This document shows positions 32,533 to 45,879 of a stretch of DNA of 64,000 nucleotides, piece after piece (position 1 is the first letter of the stretch; the number at the start of each line of letters is the position of its first letter). The notes below the pieces were generated by a model. That model did no database searches. It was given only the letters and a program-made list of their open reading frames with translations, and was not told the DNA's origin. The DNA lies in assembly GCA_001692895.1 (NCBI GenBank), contig KV748200.1:1872914-1936913 (forward strand). The letters run 5' to 3'. A program made the position numbers and the translations under genes. The stretch is from Cenococcum geophilum 1.58 (Eukaryota > Ascomycota > Dothideomycetes > Gloniales > Gloniaceae).

Positions 32533-35500
32533 ATGGCTACGCCTACTTTAAACAACTAGGAAGACTCCTTACCACTAGGGGTAGCTTTATACGCGAAACT
32601 TATTAATAAAAATTAGGACGAATTTACCTTTAATATAACAACTTGTACTATAAAACAAGTTAATAGCTTTCTCCTATACCATATTATATTCTACTAAAGT
32701 AGATACTATACCAATATACAACTATAGGAATATTTTAGGGAGGATTTCGCAGGATAGACCGCTAATACCTAGGCACTTAGCAATATTAATATTATTTAAG
32801 ATTTTTAAGACTTCCTCTGTAGGAATAGGGTATACGTTACTAAAAACGGTAACCTAATTACTAGCAATATTTAGGCCGTTATTACTAGTATAGAAGAACC
32901 AGTATAGACGGAAGCTAAGATTATATATTAACTACGGAAACCTAAAACTAACCCATATTCTTTAAAAGGCAACTTTAATTTAGAACAAAACCCCTAGAAC
33001 ACTACTCTCCTACCTAAAGGTACTCTCCTACCTAAAGGTACTCGTCCTTCACCTCCACCACCTCTAGCTCCTCTACTCCAGCTAATTGGTAACCCTTTAC
33101 TATAAGAAGTTACAAATCTAATAAAGGTATATTTGGACAAAGAGAAGAAGTTTAGAGGAGAATTATATAATATACTTGGAGTAAAACTACAGGTCTTCTA
33201 TAACTGTTATAATAAGGTTAGAATTTAATGCCACTAGTACCACTACGCTTTCTCTATTATATTAAAGGGACGGGTAGCAATATTCTATTACAACTATATT
33301 ACGGGTAAAAACTATAGCTTTAATATAATGCTTTAGCTTACTAAAGCCCACTTTAAGACTAATAAAAATCGCTAACTTTATATATCTAAATAGCGAGAGA
33401 CTATATTCTAGAGAGTTATTACTTCTAACCTAATAAAGACTTATTTAGAGTACCTTTAACTACTCTTTAATAAACTTTAGAAAATCTAATATAGACTTAT
33501 TAAAACTTACTAAAACAAGAACAGCCTAAGGGACTAAGTTATTTTAGCATGCCATAGCGTTCCTAAGTGCAACTTGGCGCTATATAAACATATTTAAAGG
33601 AGTATATACCAAGCTACGCTCCGCTATAGGTACTGCAATACAAATATAAGAATCTTAACAGCTCTATACTAAAAGCCCTACCTAACTAAGCATTCCTAAC
33701 TAATATAATTATAACTAGACTAATTAAATATATAGCGGCCGTGGTAGGGAATACAGCAAAGGGTATAATTAACGTTAACTATAAGGTAATTATAGAGGTT
33801 TATTTTAAAGTAATCGCTAAAAAAAGTACTACGTTTATAAAAAGCCAAATTGCTAGTTAACTAGACACTCCCTTAATAAACGAAAAGAGGCATATAATAA
33901 GTTCCGTTAGAGTATAAAAAATATTAGAAATTATAAGGTTACTATAGCCTACTTCTAAAGCTTCCTGGTTCAATATAAAGGCGTAAAAGATCTTAAAGGT
34001 AAGGTTAATAAGACCAAACAGCTCCTTATAAATATAGAAATTAAGAACTACTCTCCTAACTAATACTTTACTAAGTATAGTAAGGTAGATGGTATATAAA
34101 CCGTTACTATTCTTAATAACTAATCTACGCTCCATTCTATTATAAAGTTAGATATCTTTAATAAGCCAAAGGAGAGCTCCGCGTTTACCTTTAATAACAA
34201 ATACTCGGCGAATGTCTTTTATAGTATTATACTAGATACTAAAGCCACAGGAGTATCTATAGTAGGAGAACCTTAAGTTCGAGCCCTTTAGCAGCTTAAT
34301 AACTCTGTTTAGATTAACTATTTAACGGCAGGCCAATATATAATTCGTTTTAGCAAAGATACTATAATCTCTCTCGGCACAATTAGGGTTTAAACCCCCT
34401 TAAGGTACATTAGTTTTTATATTATTCCTATAAACACTCTATTTCTATTTTGCATTAAAGATATAAATAAATTAGGCGTTAGGCTTAATAACCTTAAGAA
34501 TATACTTATTTAGGGAGACAATTAGGTGCCCATTATACGCAAGTAGGGTTACCCCTAGTTACTCCTTTATTAACTAGAAAAGAGTATTACTTAGAGCCAC
34601 TTAACTAAGTCGGAATTACGCCAACTACACCATCGTTTTAGCCACCCATCTATTCATTAATTGCTTAGGGTTCTTCAGCAAGTAGGCTATAAAGTTAAGG
34701 TTAAGGTAATTAAACATCTTATAAAGTACTACTATTACTACCAAATAAACCAGAAGTCCCCTAGCCGATTTAAGTTCACCCTTAAAGATAACTACGACTT
34801 TAACTTCTATATTATTGTTAATATTATATATCTTAGCAGTAAGCTAGTATTCTAAGTTATTAACTTCTTAACCTCCTTCTAAGCCGTATAATTCTTAAAG
34901 GATATATTAGCTAGGAACGCATAGGATACCCTTTAGTTATACTAGATTAATATCTACCTAGGACCCCCTAATTAAATCGTCTATAATATAAGAAAGAACT
35001 TCTTATCTATAGAGTTCTGATAATAGATAAAGGCAATAGTAATTAAGGTTAAGGAAGTCCCCATTAAGGCGTATAATAGTATTAAAAAAGTAGAGCGATA
35101 TTATATGCTATTACGCCACGTATATAAGATTATCTCTTTAGAACTAAAGAACGCTAGCGAAGAACTTATCTTATAAATAGCTATTAAAGCTATTAATAAT
35201 TCCGCTGGCCTAGATGGACTTATACCTATATTGCTAGTCTTTAGCGCCTACCCTTAAATAACTAACGATTCTCTACTATCTCCCTCCGTTATATAATAAG
35301 CTAAGGCTATTCGCAAGACAATAAAGAAGATATAACGTCTCTACGCTATATACTAGGTTAATAACGCACTAGGAATAAGAAATGGCCCAAATACCTTAAC
35401 TATACTTAATCTGCCACTCTAGTCTAAAGTACGCGTATAGCGTAAAAAGGGAGGATAGTTAGGCCCACATCAACTTATTATAATTAATAGTTAAACTTAT

Positions 35501-37400
35501 ACTATTTAGATGCCTTACAGACCCACTTAATTCCGTTTAACTATTATTAAGCCTTACTATAAAGATAACAATTCTAAGCCTTTATAGGATGCCCTAGAAG
35601 ATACCCTAAAAGAAAACTATAATTAACGTACTCTAGAAGACGACTATAATCCTAATATAATTATAGTAGATGCGCTATAACTATAACGCGGTAGAGGTCG
35701 CCCAAAGGGATTACAAAATCGCTAATATCTTATTAATTTTAAAGAACAATTTATTGCCGCTATTAAGAATAGAGTTAAGTTATTAATAGCCTTTATAACA
35801 GCTAAAGAGAAGACTAACTTTAAGCTCGCAAAACAGCTCTAAAAGGAAGGTCGTATTATAACCCCAGGAGCTCCTTTTTAAGCATCCAATAAGCAGGAGA
35901 TCGACGGTCTTATTATAAGAGGAGTCTTTAAATTTAAGAAGTATAACCCTACTAAGTTTAATAAAGTTCGTATCTTTAAGTTAAGAATAGTTAACGAAAT
36001 TAAAGGCAAAGCTACTAACGCCCTATTTAAGAAATTAAGGCTTATTATCTAAGGTTATAATAATAATAGTAAGGAGGTAATTCTTATACAATCTCCTATA
36101 ATTTAACGAGCTAGTTAGTAAGTTATTATTGCGCTAGCTTCCTCCTTAATAAAGAATAGAATAGCAGTTTATTTATAAGATATTACTTAAGCCTACACCC
36201 AATTAAAGACGCACCTTTAGTGCTTAATATTAGCATACCTTCCGGAGTAAATTCGCCACTAGTATCCTAAAGATACGATTATAGTTATACTTAAGCCATT
36301 ATATAGAATCGCAGAGGTAGGAACTTATTAGTGGGCTACCTATAGCAAGCACTATAAAGAGAAGCTTTTAATAACTACTTCTATATTTAATCCCTACTTC
36401 CTTATTATAACTACGGGAACTCTATTTAGAATTGTTGATATATAAACTAATAATATAATTATCTTAGGAGACGACTAATTCTTAGCTCTTAAAGAAGACG
36501 AGCTAGTAAAGGCAAATCTTATAGCAAAGCCAAAGGAAAAGCTTAGTTTAATAACACTATTACTCTTTAATAAATGCATCCTCTCCCTAAACGAGGATTC
36601 TATTACTCTACGCCAAAAGGGTTAAGGTAAGAAGATTAATATTATTAACGCTAATTCTCTAAAGTAAGGATATATGGAGCAACGCGCTTACGGAGCTTAT
36701 ATTACTTCTATCTATTAACCTAAGGNTTTATTTAATCTCTCTATTGCCGCCTAATACTAGGAACTAACTAAGGATAATATCCTTACCCTAAATAAGCGTC
36801 TTTTTTAGTAAATAAACCATCTTAATTGGGGATTACTCTATATACCTATTAATCTTCCTACCACTAAGCTCTTTATATTTGTTAATAGATCGTTTATAAA
36901 TAATAAAGATTTTAGCTCCTAGTTAGGATATAAGATTATTATCGCAAATAAATTTACTAGAGAGAATAACTTTATAATCTATAGCAATTTTATCTATTAG
37001 AGCTTAACTAAGAGTAAGCGCGTTACCTAAAGTGTTTTAGCATTAGAGATATATAGAATAGTTAGCGGAGTTAATATAGTAATTGCAATTGGAACTACCC
37101 TAAAGATAATTATAGATTAACTCGAACTTCCTGTTATCCCTATAATTATATACACCGACTTATATTCCCTCTATAAGTGTTTAGTTAAGCTTAGTACTAT
37201 AAAAGAAAAGCGCCTTATAATCAATATTATAGCACTTTAGTAATCCTACAAGCGTTAAAAACTCTTTAAGATTTAATAGATTAATGGCTAAGATAACCTA
37301 GTAGATATAATAACGAAGGCGAACCTAAATAAGGCACTAAAGACATTTGTTAATATAAATACTTTACATATATAAGTTAAAGGTTAGGTTAAAAGGGAGT
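32533..37400 (+). pseudogene. Copia A2 gag-pol polyprotein, RIP-damaged
   Basis: The start ATG is kept at 32533. Gag lies at about 32533-33700, protease near 34200-34450, and the pre-integrase zinc region at about 34600-34740. The integrase core (34740-35330) includes VIKHLIKYYYYYQ, a former C-x-x-C now all Tyr. The integrase C-terminus, RT (about 35880-36640) and RNase H (about 36800-37390) follow. A 64-codon piece of integrase (34661-34855) happens to be open. The rest is broken by TAA/TAG. Copies A1 and A3 give the same order. Confidence 0.86.
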
Positions 37401-37443
37401 CCCTAAAAATTTCTTAGTTATGTAAGGTTTTAAGATATCTAGG

Positions 37444-37466
37444 AACTTTAACCGGCGGTTAAAGTT
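37444..37466 (+). repeat. Shared palindrome P1, copia A2 copy
   Basis: Arms AACTTTAACC/GGTTAAAGTT around a GCG-type centre, preceded by ATATCTAGG. It is downstream of RNase H and upstream of the 3' LTR. Confidence 0.85.
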
Positions 37467-37535
37467 ATCTAATTAGTCAGATTCTCTTACTAAGACTTTT
37501 TTAGAGGGGGAGCCTAACTTAATCTAGCCAATTAG

Positions 37536-37562
37536 GATTTTCTATCCCCGGAATAGAAAATC
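37536..37562 (+). repeat. Hairpin P2 in the copia A2 3' region
   Basis: Arms GATTTTCTAT/ATAGAAAATC around CCCCGGA. Block P3 follows at about 37569-37596. Confidence 0.85.
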
Positions 37563-37778
37563 GCTATTAGCTTACTTACTACTAGCGCCTTAGCGGCCCT
37601 CCAAACACGATATCTACCTGCGACTCTTAAGTAAGAAAGCACTACGTGCTAAGAGGCAAATTTTAGAATAGTAAGACTTATATTACAATAGCAATAGTAA
37701 GTAAGGAGGATTAATATTTGTTACGCTAGTTAAGCGGTATATATATATAGATAGCAACTATAAAAGAAGAGTTGCTAG

Positions 37779-38000
37779 TGTTAGAAATAAAGGCAAGTGG
37801 TTACTATATAAGGCATATTGCCACCATGTATAGCAAGTTGCCGTTACATGCGGCAAGTTACTATCACGTGCCGCCGCGGCACTAGCGTAGTAAGGAACCT
37901 TAAGTTCCTTACCCCTTTCTTTAAGAATAAAAAAAAAGAACAATAATTATCATACTATCTACAAACCTTAGCTACGTAATATCCCCTTATATAACCAACA
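37779..38000 (+). repeat. 3' LTR of copia A2
   Basis: 222 bp, the partner of 31864-32085. It is preceded by TATAAAAGAAGAGTTGCTAG, the same purine-rich border seen in A1. Confidence 0.92.
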
Positions 38001-38004
38001 AAAG

Positions 38005-39380
38005 GGTTATATTATTTTAGCTATCCGTATCTAAGTATTACCTTATAATACTTTAAGGGTGTTATAAATAGGGAAACGTATTTAAGGTATTTGCCTATTT
38101 ATATCTTTATAAAAGCGTAGTATATTAGTTCGCCGTATATTAAAGGCTTACTACTAAAGCCTTATAGGCCTTAGGGCTTATTAAGTTTCTTTAAATTTAA
38201 GCGTTAAGTTTTTGCGTAGTTTATATTAATAAAGCCTATACTAATAGCTCCGCTATTTATAAGGATTTATACTTCCTTCTATTCTTTAAGTATTTAAATT
38301 TTACTAAGTATATTAAGAGAGTTATATTATATATTAGCGCTAAAAGAGCCTAGATACTTATACTCTTCTACTTCTTATCCTAATATACAACTTAGCCCTA
38401 GGATAATTTATTTTCTAAATTAACTAAAGGTAAAATACTTTATAGCAACTAAGTATAATTTATAAAATAAGTATAATTTAAGGACTAAGAGGAACTATAT
38501 CGGACCTTTCTAAAAGGGTAAGTTCGGCAATTTCTTTAAATATGTCCCTTTTTGTTACATCTAAAGCATTCTCTATTTGCGGCTTATATTCTTTATTTAT
38601 CGGTTTTTAAGGGTATATAGGATTAAGTAGTGTTAAGGTCCATAGGGTTATATATAAGGCTTTTAGGTCTTAGAGACGGATCGTATTTTAGAGTATATAC
38701 TAGTTTTATAAAGTTTTAAACGTAAGGTATAGTTAGCTTTAGAAAATAAGTCTATTTATTATATTAAAGGTTCTTATTAATTTGTTAATATATTATAGCA
38801 ATTTTAGATAAGTTTTTTTAGCAATTTTCTACCTACTAATTAGGCTCTAATCTTATCCAAAATAGCTTATTAAAGGGTAGTAACTTTAGCGGCTTTATTC
38901 TAATCTAGCTCGCTAATAAGGCCTAGAAATTCCAAAAAGAAGCTAGTAAAGTCTCGGTTCCGTTATTATAGGGTTTTAAGTTTAGTAATAGCGGTATTTT
39001 TATAGATAGCGTTATTATATATTTAGTTTAATAAAGAAATAAAGATTTTAAATTTAATAAAGGTGCTATAATAGAAGAATAGGTCTATAGTTTATATAGT
39101 ATCCTTACTTAGATAAGATATTCTATAGCTAACCTTACTAGCTTTAAAAGGGTATTAGTTATAGTTTAATAAAAGTTTAAGACGAAGCTTAGTTATAAAG
39201 GGATATAGGTTATTTTAGTTTTTATTAAATATTAGAGGGTTAAGGAGCTTTTTAGATTTTATAATAGGTATTAGATTTATTATAGATATAGGTTAAGCTA
39301 TTATTACTAGTTTACAATTTATATTTAACGGGTAAGGTTTAAATATAGTTATTCTAATCTTATTTATAGGTAGTATTAGA
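38005..39380 (-). pseudogene. Gypsy D protease and gag region, heavily RIP-damaged
   Basis: This is the continuation of the minus-strand gypsy D beyond copia A2. Near 38590-38526 a zinc knuckle is well kept: ECFRCNKKGHI followed by RNC. To the right (about 38620-39360) lies the Gag domain, very AT-rich and hard to read. To the left is the presumed protease. No 5' LTR is recognised before copia E begins at 39686, so the element is truncated or its LTR is too mutated to see. Confidence 0.7.
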
Positions 39381-39385
39381 GTATT

Positions 39386-39560
39386 TATCGGGATAATATT
39401 ACGTATAGTCACGTAGTCGTCACGTATCGCCGTAGCACTAGCGTGGCGAGGAGCCTTAAGCTCCTCGCCCTTCCTTATTTAATTAAAAAAAGCTTTTAAC
39501 TAACATCACTGTAACCTACTCGAGTAGCCGTTATTAGTAAATCACCCTGTATAACCAACA
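39386..39560 (+). repeat. Solo LTR related to copia A
   Basis: 175 bp, TATCGGGA (TGTCGGGA before RIP)...CCAACA, flanked by GTATT on both sides (39381-39385 and 39561-39565). It shares TAGCACTAGCGTGG and the CTTAAG-centred hairpin with copia A LTRs; here the stem is GCGAGGAGC/GCTCCTCGC (39446-39468). No element body is attached. Recombination between two LTRs, leaving one, explains it. Confidence 0.88.
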
Positions 39561-39685
39561 GTATTTAACGCAAGTACTTTTATATTATAGAGTTCGCGAA
39601 TTACTTTTATTAAATATTAGTACTACGTTTCTAATATAGCCTATTACTAGGCTAAGTCATCTATAAAAGACTATTATATTATAAT

Positions 39686-39880
39686 TGTCAGATAATCTGT
39701 ATTCTCAAAGGCGTAGGACGTGCACGAGTCACGTGCACGGGTCACGTGCAGTGTAAATATCTTCGTCTAAGCCCAGGGGCCCTAGGTTGACCAACCATCA
39801 AGAACGATTAAAACACCATCAAGATTATCAATCAATCAACCCATTTCATCAATGAACAGCTTAATACGAGCTACGTAACA
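39686..39880 (+). repeat. 5' LTR of copia E
   Basis: 195 bp, TGTCAGATAATC...GTAACA. It holds two CACGTG palindromes in a short direct repeat around GTCACGTGCA (39729-39750), a possible transcription-factor site that is partly mutated in the right LTR (GTTACGTGC, GTCACGTAC). Confidence 0.9.
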
Positions 39881-40398
39881 GTTATGAGCCCGGTCCGCCA
39901 ACTCAAGAAGCTATTTAGCTATTACTTAATTATTTAAAGAAATTCTACCTTATTCTCACAGGACAACCCTAACACGAATATTGGTTAAAGGATAATCCTA
40001 ACATAAGCATCCTTATCGTCAAAGGACGATCCTAATGACAGGACAATCCTGACGACAAAATTCTACCTTATTGTTAGACTCTAACACCTTATTATTATAG
40101 GACGCAGACCCTAACAGAAATCCTACCTTAATTGTCACAGGACAGGATTCCATAAGATTCCACGAGATTCCACCTTAATCGTTACAGGACGATCCTGACG
40201 ACTAGGACGATCCTAACGACTAGGATAATCCTAACAACCAGGACGATCCTAATAACTAGGATAATTCTAATAATAAGGACAATCCTAATAATAAAATACT
40301 ATCTTAATTCCTTCTTTGCCTATTAGTTAAATAACTCTACCGTTAAGTTTATTAACTATAATTATCCTTAATAAGCTAGAAGACTAGGAATAATAGCT

Positions 40399-43300
40399 AT
40401 GGCAACTCCGAGCCCTTATAGATTAGTAAATTTAGGCCTATGTTAACCTAGCTACAGAAGCACCTTAAGAAGGTTTACTTAAAAAACCACCTCTTCTAAA
40501 AGTTATAGATTTTAATAAAAATATAACCTTATATATACAGCTGTTAACAAATTAACAGAGAGCGTATAAGAACAGTAGACGATACTATAACTAGGACATA
40601 AAGTATTTCCTAAAATAAGAAGAGTACCTTTAATAGATCCAAACCTAAATTACGTCCACAGTATTAATTTAGAAGAAGCTACTACTTAACCCTTCCTTAA
40701 TAGTTAAAGAATGGCTATCTTAACTAAAGGAGAACACCGAACCTACCTTATTATTTATTAGGAAGAAGGTATAACACCAGTACACGGAAGCTCTTAAGGG
40801 GGTTAAACAGTTATTAAAATTAAACTAATAGCTAGATTAATAGAAACACGTAATAGTACTAGAAGAGAAGTATAAGATCCCTTAAATATTAGATAAAATC
40901 TAGCTTTAAGATTTAGCAGAGATTATTTAACCTTTTAGCAACGCCTACTATATAAAGTATACTACTAAGTTAAATAACCCTTAGAAGTTAAGATCTTCTA
41001 AATATTACAGAGTAGTAAAGGAGCTGTAAAAAGGACTTATAAGACCCTTAAAGAAAGCTAATACTACTATAAGGGGGAGTACCTTTAATGCAGACTTTAC
41101 AGAGTAAGCTATTAAGAATTACTCTAATACTACTAAAGGCTTATAAAGAAAGACCTTAATATACACTAGTTGCTTAAAGAGAGCCGGGTTACTAGTTAAG
41201 GAAACATCCTAAAAAAAACTTATACCTAAGTACTTAGCGTATAAAAGACAAGGATATTTACTTTAGGACTGTTAGTGTTTATTTAAAGATAAAAGACCTA
41301 TAGGAGTTATAATTAGAGATAACCGCATTAAGAGGGCACTAAAGAAGGTAGAAATAAATAAGGACTTTACTAACTAAGTTATAAAGATTAGACTTAAAGA
41401 ATAAAAAGATAAGGCTTAATAATAATAGGATAAGAGCTAGGAAGTTAAGATTAAGGGAGAAGCTAATGCGATATTCCTAGAATTATATTATACTGGTTAA
41501 ATCCATCTACTAAAGCTATTAACTATTCTTAACTTAGGAACCACTCTCCATATCTTTAATAACCTCTCTTATTTTTATAATTTTAGGAAAGCTCTAAGAC
41601 ACAAATATATCATCACCGGCAGCTTAGAAGTGCCTATACTAGGCTATAGCAATATTACTGTCTAAGTCACAAAACCAGACAAGAGTAAGGGAACCCTACG
41701 TCTTAAGAACGTTGCCTTTTATACGGACTTTAATACAAACCTTATATCGTTCCATCTACTTTAAAAACAAAAGTACTATTAGGATAATAAAGGAGATAAT
41801 AATCTTCTAGTTTAGAAGGATAATATAATCCTATATTAAATAAAAGAACGTTATAGTTAACAGACTATTAAGTACGTCTAATTAAGAAGTCTTAAATTAG
41901 CTTTTAACTTAAGCCGACTACCACACTATTAAAGAAAGCGTAGGATATTATTAAGAGACGTTTATCCAAATTTAAAAGGTAATATATAACTATAGTATCT
42001 GCGTCTAGGTTATCTAGGACCTATAAGCCTTTATTATCTAGGTCTTAACGCCCTAAGAGTTAAGCTTTAAGGCCTAAAGACAACGGAATGTTAATATTGC
42101 AGTCTCGCCAAAATTAAGCGTTAGGTCTTAAGGTTCTTAAAATAGAACATTAATAAACCTTATCTTAACCTCTATATTAACTAAACTAACCTTAAGAAAG
42201 CGCATACTAGATTCGTACGAGTTATATTTATCTATAACACCTTCTTAAAAAGAACCTTCTTATATTTTATAACAACGTATAGTAAAGAGAAGGAGACACT
42301 ATAAGTACTTAAAGATTTCACCTAATGGATTTATCTGAGGTATAACCTTAAGGTTAACACTATTAGATTAGACAACAAGCTAGGGAAAAAAAAAACCCTT
42401 AAATGGCTATAGACTTAAGGAATTATATTTAAGCCTTCGGCGCTATATACCTAAGCTTAGAACAATACCGCTAAACGCTTAGGGGGTATAATTATTAAGA
42501 GATTACAAGCAATAAGAATTGCTACTAATTTACTACACGACCTATAGAACAAGATAGTTAACTACGCAGTATACCTTTAAGATTAAACGCTACTAAAAAG
42601 TAACGGTTAAAAATCGCTATATAAGAAGTTCTATACCTTCCTAGCTAATAGGTCAAGAAAGCCGCAACTAGCGCACCTAAAAGCCTACGGCTATAGGGCG
42701 TACGCGATAACGTCGGACGCCTAGCTAAGAAAGAAAAGGCTAAACAAGCTAGATCTATAAGCCTATATTAGCTATCTCGTCGGCTATAACTCTACCAATA
42801 TCTATAGGATCTAGATCCTATATAAGGGTATTATTATCTCTATAAGGGATATTATCTTTAATAAAAAGACATTTTTTAACGGCAAGCAAACGGACATCTT
42901 AGAGGACCTATACGCTAAATTAGATATACTAATTAAGAAGATTTAACTACCTAATACTTAGACTAAGAACGAAGTCCTTCTAGAAGACAATAAAGAAGTA
43001 TTTAAACTGTTAATTTAAGAGGAAGACGACAACGTTAATAAGCCAGTTTAAGCCTTTAATGAGTTAGCAGATCTTAAGCTTATAAGAGCTCTCGAAGATA
43101 TATACTATACACCACCTCCAATAGAAGAAGACAAAGAATCTCTATATACCTTTTACGTTAAGTATCCTACGAAGTTAGATATATAAGGTACTAATTAAAA
43201 CATTACTTATCGAGCAGGAGATGCGTTTAATACTTAGGGGGTGTCCAACAACTTAGTTAAAGACTCATTTAAGGAAGCCAGTAATAATAGGTTTAAAGAC

Positions 43301-45132
43301 TTTGTTACTAAAAGGATTACATTAGCCTATCACGGCGCCTTTTTAGTAGGAAGAAAGTTTAACCTTAATAGTTAACTTAACGATAGTAAGCTAAAATTAG
43401 GCAGAATACGCGATATTAGATTAAATAGGAAGAACCTACCTCTGCTACCCTAGTTAATCTAGGACCTTAATACGTATCCTCTTTAAGATTAGTTCTAAGA
43501 GGCTTAACAAGCCTATCTCTAATCTTATTATTAAATAAGGTTATTTTAAGAAATAGATAAGAAGCATATAAAGGGATAGCAGGTCCTTAGCTTAATGTAG
43601 ATATTTATCTACAAGACGGATAAGTATAGATTCCTCTAGAAATATAAGGCACGCTTAGTAGTATATAGAAATTAATAGGCTCTAGAAGACCTACCTATGA
43701 GAGCTACTATATTGGCGAGCACGACCTTTAGAACCCTAATAGCAATTACCGCAAAATTTGACCTAGAGACGACATAGATAGATATAGTTAATGCGTTTAT
43801 CTATTGCGATCTTAACGAGGTCGTCTATATAAAGCTACTGCTAGGGTTTAATAAAGGAAAGACAGATAAAGTACTGCGCTTAAGAAAAGCCCTTTACGGA
43901 CTATGATGATTACCACTGTTATAGTAGAAGAATCTCACAAGCTCGCTGATAGAATTGGGTTTTAAAGAGGTACCTTAGGAGCCATATATTATGCTAAAGG
44001 GTGGAATAGTCGTCTTCTTCTATATTAATAATATTGTCTTCTGCTACCAAAAGATAGATAAGAAGAAGGCTTAAGAAGTAATTAAGGAGCTAAGTAAGGA
44101 ATACTAGATAAGTACCCTTAGCGAGCTAAAATGGTTCCTAGAAATCTACGTGCTACGCGATCGTAGTTAGAGGCTCCTATAGCTATCCCAGGAAGCCTAT
44201 ATTAAGAAGATAGCTAACTAGTATAAGATAGATCTTAAAGGGCGTCTTCTAGACACTCCTATAGCAGAATCGGAACTTCTCCCTACTAATTACTAATTGA
44301 TCTATCTAACGCGTCCGTCCCCTAATATAGACCTATTAGTCCGTCCTATATCCCTACTAGCCTCTACAATGCTATATTAGAGAAAACTAGGTTTAGTACT
44401 CTATACAGCCACTACAACACGTCCGGATATTGCCTTTACAGTATTATAGCTGGCAAGGTTCAATTAGAACCTAGGCTAAGAGTACTATTAAGCGGTAGAT
44501 AGAGTTATCCAGTACCTATATAGCACGAGGAGCAGAGCAATCTGCTATAGAGGAGATAAGGAAGGAATAAATAGTAAAGAGAGAGATAAAGAAATACGCG
44601 ATAAAGGATAAGACGACGGAAGAGACGGTAGAGGTACAGCGTAATCATTTATCTATACTAGCGATGTATCATTTACAGATAATTCCATCAATAGAAAGAG
44701 CTTATAAGGATACATTATAAAGCTATTCGGGGGACTAATCGCCTAAAGAGTAAATAAGCAGGATAGTAAAGGAAGCTATCTTTATTAGCAGGCTGTTTAA
44801 AGCAATAACGTTACAGCTAAACAAGCCCTTAATTATCAACTCTCCAACACGTTAATATCTATCAATACTAGTTGCGTTAAGAATACGTAATAAGACGAGT
44901 GGTATTTCAATGGAAAGTGATGAAGGAGATAATCGCCAATAGACTTACAAAGGCCCTGCCCAAGCAGAGGTTTCAGAACTTCGTTAACCTAGTTAGAATG
45001 GTAGATATCAAGGAGTGGCTAGATGAGGAGAAGCAACTAGAGGACCTAAGGGAGAAGGTTAGGGCGAGACGGAAGGATTTAGATAAGATTACGGTTCATT
45101 TAACGCATAGACAGACACGAGAAGGTAGCTAG
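40399..45132 (+). pseudogene. Copia E gag-pol polyprotein, RIP-damaged
   Basis: From about 40418 to about 44825 one frame runs for some 1470 codons, broken only by TAA/TAG that read as former CAA/CAG. Order: Gag (to about 41250), then protease near 41520, where LNLGTTLHIF stands in place of the D-S-G-T active site. The integrase zinc pair CQYCSLAKIK (about 42095) and integrase core (42150-42720) are next. RT (about 43600-44300) has FYINNIVF near 44016-44038 instead of YVDD, and RNase H (about 44640-45100) follows. The frame shifts by one base near 44825. The GAY-to-AAY changes at both catalytic sites show that it is dead. Confidence 0.88.
44899..45132 (+). CDS. Open fragment: RNase H end of copia E pol
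   Basis: 77 codons. ANRLTKALPKQRFQNFV is the familiar C-terminal end of copia RNase H (normally ADGLTKAL...). It is followed by a charged tail (residues about 35-77) rich in Glu, Lys and Arg. The frame continues upstream (about 44830-44898) through two TAG/TAA codons, so the ATG is not a real start. The true stop is TAG at 45130-45132, about 35 bp before the 3' LTR. This is a surviving 3' piece of a dead polyprotein. Confidence 0.75.
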   Translation: MVFQWKVMKEIIANRLTKALPKQRFQNFVNLVRMVDIKEWLDEEKQLEDLREKVRARRKDLDKITVHLTHRQTREGS

Positions 45133-45166
45133 CTTCGTCCTCAACTAGGTTGAAGCTAAGGGGGTA

Positions 45167-45361
45167 TATTAGATAATCTGTATTCTCAAAGGTGTAGGAC
45201 ATGTACAAGTTACGTGCGCGGGTCACGTACAGTGTAAATATCTTCGTCTAAGCCCAGGGGCCCTAGGTTAACTAACTATCAAGAATAATCAAGACACTAT
45301 TAAGATCATCAATTAATCAACCCATTTTATTAATAAATAGCTTTATATAAGTTATCTAACA
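45167..45361 (+). repeat. 3' LTR of copia E
   Basis: 195 bp, TATTAGATAATC...CTAACA, the partner of 39686-39880. Differences are mostly transitions. Confidence 0.9.
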
Positions 45362-45366
45362 ATAGT

Positions 45367-45860
45367 TAACTACTCCCTAACTAGGGCTATAATACTTATA
45401 GCTAATATAGGGAGTTCGAGTTCGTTTGCCATTTTAATAGTAGTTATATTAACGCAACGTAATATAAGAATACAAAGAGGCTTTAAAGCAGATTTAAAGG
45501 AATAAAAAATATTTTATCTAAATCTAGGAATATGGCTCTTATAGAGAACAAGACGTAATATAAAGAAGAGAAAGGAATAGTAAGAGAATTATATAATTAA
45601 ATAGTTAAGAGTTTTAGTTGTTAATGCGTATATATATACGCACGCGGTCCCTAATGGACTTTAGTAAAATTTGATTAATCTTAGCAGAATTTAGTAGAAT
45701 TTAATTAATTTAATTAAAGCGTCGGAATTTATCTACCGAGTATTTTACTAAGACATTCCTACTATAACTGGGCTAGTCCCGTTACATATTAAAACGTAAA
45801 GTAATAGTTTTATTACTAAACCTATATATTAATACAAAAGTAATTAAAGGTCTATTTACT
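45367..45860. other. AT-rich flank between copia E and the LINE
   Basis: AT-rich, with no frame or repeat pair I can support. It may include the lost 5' end of gypsy D or the LINE leader. Confidence 0.4.
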
Positions 45861-45879
45861 ATAAAAGGAGCTTTTGCTG

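Larger units (their letters stand above)
31864..38000 (+). mobile_element. Ty1/copia retrotransposon A2, inserted in gypsy D
   Basis: 6137 bp with 222-bp LTRs (31864-32085 and 37779-38000) starting TGTTGGG/TGTTAG and ending CCAATA/CCAACA. The flanks share AAAG (31860-31863 and 38001-38004); a fifth duplicated base is not preserved. Domain order and non-coding modules match A1. RIP stops are throughout. Confidence 0.92.
39686..45361 (+). mobile_element. Ty1/copia retrotransposon E
   Basis: 5676 bp with 195-bp LTRs at 39686-39880 and 45167-45361. Target flanks are ATAAT (39681-39685) and ATAGT (45362-45366), one transition apart. A polypurine stretch GAAGCTAAGGGGGTA precedes the 3' LTR. The polyprotein frame is unusually continuous apart from TAA/TAG stops. 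Confidence 0.92.

Noticed and set aside
33857-34135. 92-codon minus-strand open frame inside copia A2
   Set aside because: Antisense to the copia gag/protease region. It is open only because RIP removes stop-forming contexts on that strand.
30492-39685. LTR pair for gypsy D
   Set aside because: I searched both ends by eye and found no matching terminal repeats, so D is described only as fragments.
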